This document shows, one piece after another, positions 3,547-5,294 of a stretch of DNA of 5,294 bases. Both the position numbers and the translations under genes were made by a program. The first letter of the stretch is position 1. Every line of letters starts with the position of its first letter. This stretch comes from an uncultured Oscillibacter sp. (GTDB lineage Bacteria > Bacillota > Clostridia > Oscillospirales > Oscillospiraceae): NCBI GenBank assembly GCA_948435975.1, contig CAOJHG010000187.1:1-5294 (forward strand), written 5' to 3'. The notes beneath the pieces were generated by a model, which was not told the DNA's origin, searched no databases, and saw only the letters and a list, made by a program, of their open reading frames with translations.

Positions 3547-5294
3547 CGGCCCCGGAACGGAACTGGATTACTATGCCGCTCCTCTGGACAAAACGACGGG
3601 AACGCCCCTGCGGGAAGGAAAGCCGCGGTCCCCCGGCAGAGTGAAGCCCTGGGTCTCCTTCCTGTGCTTTTTCCTGGGAATGACGCTGGTGCTGTCCAGC
3701 GTGGGAGAGACAGTGAGCCGTATTGTATGGGAGCGGGACCCGTTTCCCCGGTTTACCAGCGATTGGCAGGAGACGGACGCCTTTCATTTGGAGGTCTCTG
3801 ATTATCTGCGGGACTTCCTGACCATCGGGGTCGGAGGGGAGCTGGACTTTTACACCAGCTCCTATTGGATGGAAGACGAAAGATATGTGACCAGCGGCGC
3901 CGGGGGTGGGACGGCGATTGTGGAGGAAAACCCCGGCATCTTGGAGTTCTTCCTTATCACAAAGCCGCACGAAGTAGAACAGCAAACCACAGGTTGGGGC
4001 TATGCCCAATCCAGCTCCAGGCCTGCGGAGCCGTATAGAGAACGCGCCCCGGACGCGGATTATCAGACCGACAAGAACATCCTCTATTCGATTTTCGCGG
4101 ACAAGACGGAGGACCGGGAGGAAAAGTCCTACACCAACAGCGACAAGTTTTGGACGGAGTGGATAAAGGACCCGGCGTATAACTTCTTCCTGACCTTCCA
4201 GAATGGCAAAGTCACCATCCGCAAGGACGGCGTGGACCTGGACGTATACGGCAGCGGGATATACAACAGCGATTCACAGTGGTTCGTCCCCGGCTACAGC
4301 AACTTTCCCGTCAGCGAACAGTTGGACGGCATTGAGGTCCATATGGCCATCCGGAAGGACCCTATCTGCTACTATGGTGTAGACTATCAGGCCGGAAACA
4401 CCTATTACAGCAGCGGTCTTTATTATATTGCCCGACAGGTGGAGCTAAGCAGGGCGTTTTACCAGACCCAGGCGGTGCTGCTTGCCTGCGGCGTGGTGCT
4501 GCTGTTCGTCTGGTTTGTCCTGCGGAAAGTCCGGTTCGCCGCAGACCGGAAAATCGCCTCCTGGACCGTTCACATCTGGACAGAGGCGCGGGTGTTGATC
4601 GGGTTTGTGCTCCTATGGACCCTTGTGTTTGAGACGAACTGGCTCTCCGAGCTTTATTATTCTCTCCGGGATGGCTGGTACGCCTGGGACAGCGGCTATA
4701 CCTTGTCGGAGACCGGGGCACAGATTCTGGCGGCGGCGCTGTACAACGTTCCCGGACTGCTGGCGCTGTTCTGGCTGTGCTGGCTGCTCCGCAACGACCA
4801 CAAGCACAATCCCAAGGAGGCCCGGAGGTCCCTCCTGCGGCCTTTTTTTCGGAGCCTCCGCGCAAGGGACCTGAAACGGCCTCTTGAAAAGCGCGTCAGC
4901 CGTATGGAGGGAATATCCGCCTTTGCGGTCCTGTTCCTTGAGATGGAAGTCATCTTTTTCCTGGTTCTGCATTCTGTCTTCTATTACAACCCTTTGCCTT
5001 CCTGGTCGCTTTGGACGCTGTTTTTACTGCCAGTTCTTGTGGCGGCGGCAATTACCGTATACCATGTTCGCCGGCAGTGCCAGATTGCAGAGGACATTGG
5101 CCGTCTGGCCGATCAAGTAGAGAGCGTCCGGGCAGGGGACCTGTCAAAGCCGCTGATTCTCCCGGAGGACGCGGACCTGCGCCGGACGGCGGATTCCCTG
5201 AACGATATCCAAGCAGGGATGAAGGCGGCGCTTGCGGAACAGACCCGCAGCGAACGGATGAAGGTGGAGCTGGTGAGCAACGTCTCCCACGACC
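3539..5294 (+). CDS. Large multi-pass sensor histidine kinase (HK2), cut at the H-box by the window end
   Basis: The frame is open from the ATG at 3539 to the window end, 585 whole codons without a stop. The start overlaps the RR2 stop (ATGGATAA); there is no good ribosome site, so coupling to RR2 is likely. A 34-aa basic cytoplasmic tail leads to TM1 (about 38-56), then an extracytoplasmic domain of about 255 aa (57-311), rich in Tyr, Trp and Asp, not recognised. Five more hydrophobic segments follow at about 312-329, 351-369, 397-418, 459-481 and 490-508. A HAMP-like stretch (about 510-565, with VRAGDLSKPL) then leads into the H-box, MKVELVSNVSHD, where H584 is the expected phospho-acceptor. 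Six TM segments place both the N-terminus and the catalytic part in the cytoplasm. The ATPase domain lies beyond the window, so activity cannot be confirmed. Role: membrane signal sensor for RR2; the signal is unknown. Confidence 0.9.
   Translation, partial: MDNGPGTELDYYAAPLDKTTGTPLREGKPRSPGRVKPWVSFLCFFLGMTLVLSSVGETVSRIVWERDPFPRFTSDWQETDAFHLEVSDYLRDFLTIGVGGELDFYTSSYWMEDERYVTSGAGGGTAIVEENPGILEFFLITKPHEVEQQTTGWGYAQSSSRPAEPYRERAPDADYQTDKNILYSIFADKTEDREEKSYTNSDKFWTEWIKDPAYNFFLTFQNGKVTIRKDGVDLDVYGSGIYNSDSQWFVPGYSNFPVSEQLDGIEVHMAIRKDPICYYGVDYQAGNTYYSSGLYYIARQVELSRAFYQTQAVLLACGVVLLFVWFVLRKVRFAADRKIASWTVHIWTEARVLIGFVLLWTLVFETNWLSELYYSLRDGWYAWDSGYTLSETGAQILAAALYNVPGLLALFWLCWLLRNDHKHNPKEARRSLLRPFFRSLRARDLKRPLEKRVSRMEGISAFAVLFLEMEVIFFLVLHSVFYYNPLPSWSLWTLFLLPVLVAAAITVYHVRRQCQIAEDIGRLADQVESVRAGDLSKPLILPEDADLRRTADSLNDIQAGMKAALAEQTRSERMKVELVSNVSHD

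Noticed and set aside
3500..5120. Several short frames on both strands within 3500-5120
   Set aside because: All lie inside the continuous HK2 frame, which has coherent TM, HAMP and H-box features; the others are low-complexity shadows.
2845..5294. RR2-HK2 as a vancomycin resistance (VanRS) system
   Set aside because: Only general VanR-like regulator features are present; HK2 is far larger than VanS and no van enzymes are in the window.

Overview
This 5.3 kb window reads almost entirely left to right and is packed with signalling genes. The moderately high GC, GGAGG-type Shine-Dalgarno sites, a DUF4340-like protein, and a VanR-like regulator followed by a multi-pass kinase point to a Gram-positive Clostridia gut lineage. 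Oscillospiraceae-like (Flavonifractor/Oscillibacter type) is my best guess; this is inference, because there is no rRNA or other taxonomic marker here.

Layout: (1) 2-634 is the C-terminal part of a DUF4340-like protein, the kind of gene that commonly follows GldF/GldG-type ABC transporter genes; its 5' end lies outside the window. (2) 656-1336 is an OmpR-family response regulator (RR1). (3) 1337-1471 is an unusual 135-bp gap with an orphan Shine-Dalgarno-like site, TTTTCC/GGAAAA tracts, DnaA-box-like repeats and a strong inverted repeat. (4) 1472-2707 is a 411-aa two-TM sensor kinase (HK1) with a GTG start. (5) 2708-2844 holds a hairpin terminator candidate, a tandem 11-bp direct-repeat array and an extended -10 element, so a new transcription unit probably begins here. 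(6) 2845-3546 is a second OmpR/VanR-like regulator (RR2). (7) 3539-5294 is a second, much larger sensor kinase (HK2), overlapping RR2 by 8 nt and cut by the window edge just after its phospho-acceptor histidine.

How they may work together: the window holds two complete or near-complete two-component systems in tandem. The first is placed as if co-transcribed with a transporter-associated gene. The second has its own promoter region, with the spacing of an OmpR-family operator. The simplest reading is two envelope-stress or antimicrobial-type sensing systems, with RR2 autoregulating or RR1 driving the RR2-HK2 unit; that link is inference. No RNA genes, CRISPR arrays or insertion sequences were seen, and no gene-free stretch exceeds 300 bases. 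The most noteworthy non-coding structures are the 2761-2804 repeat array and the 1350-1466 leader of HK1.
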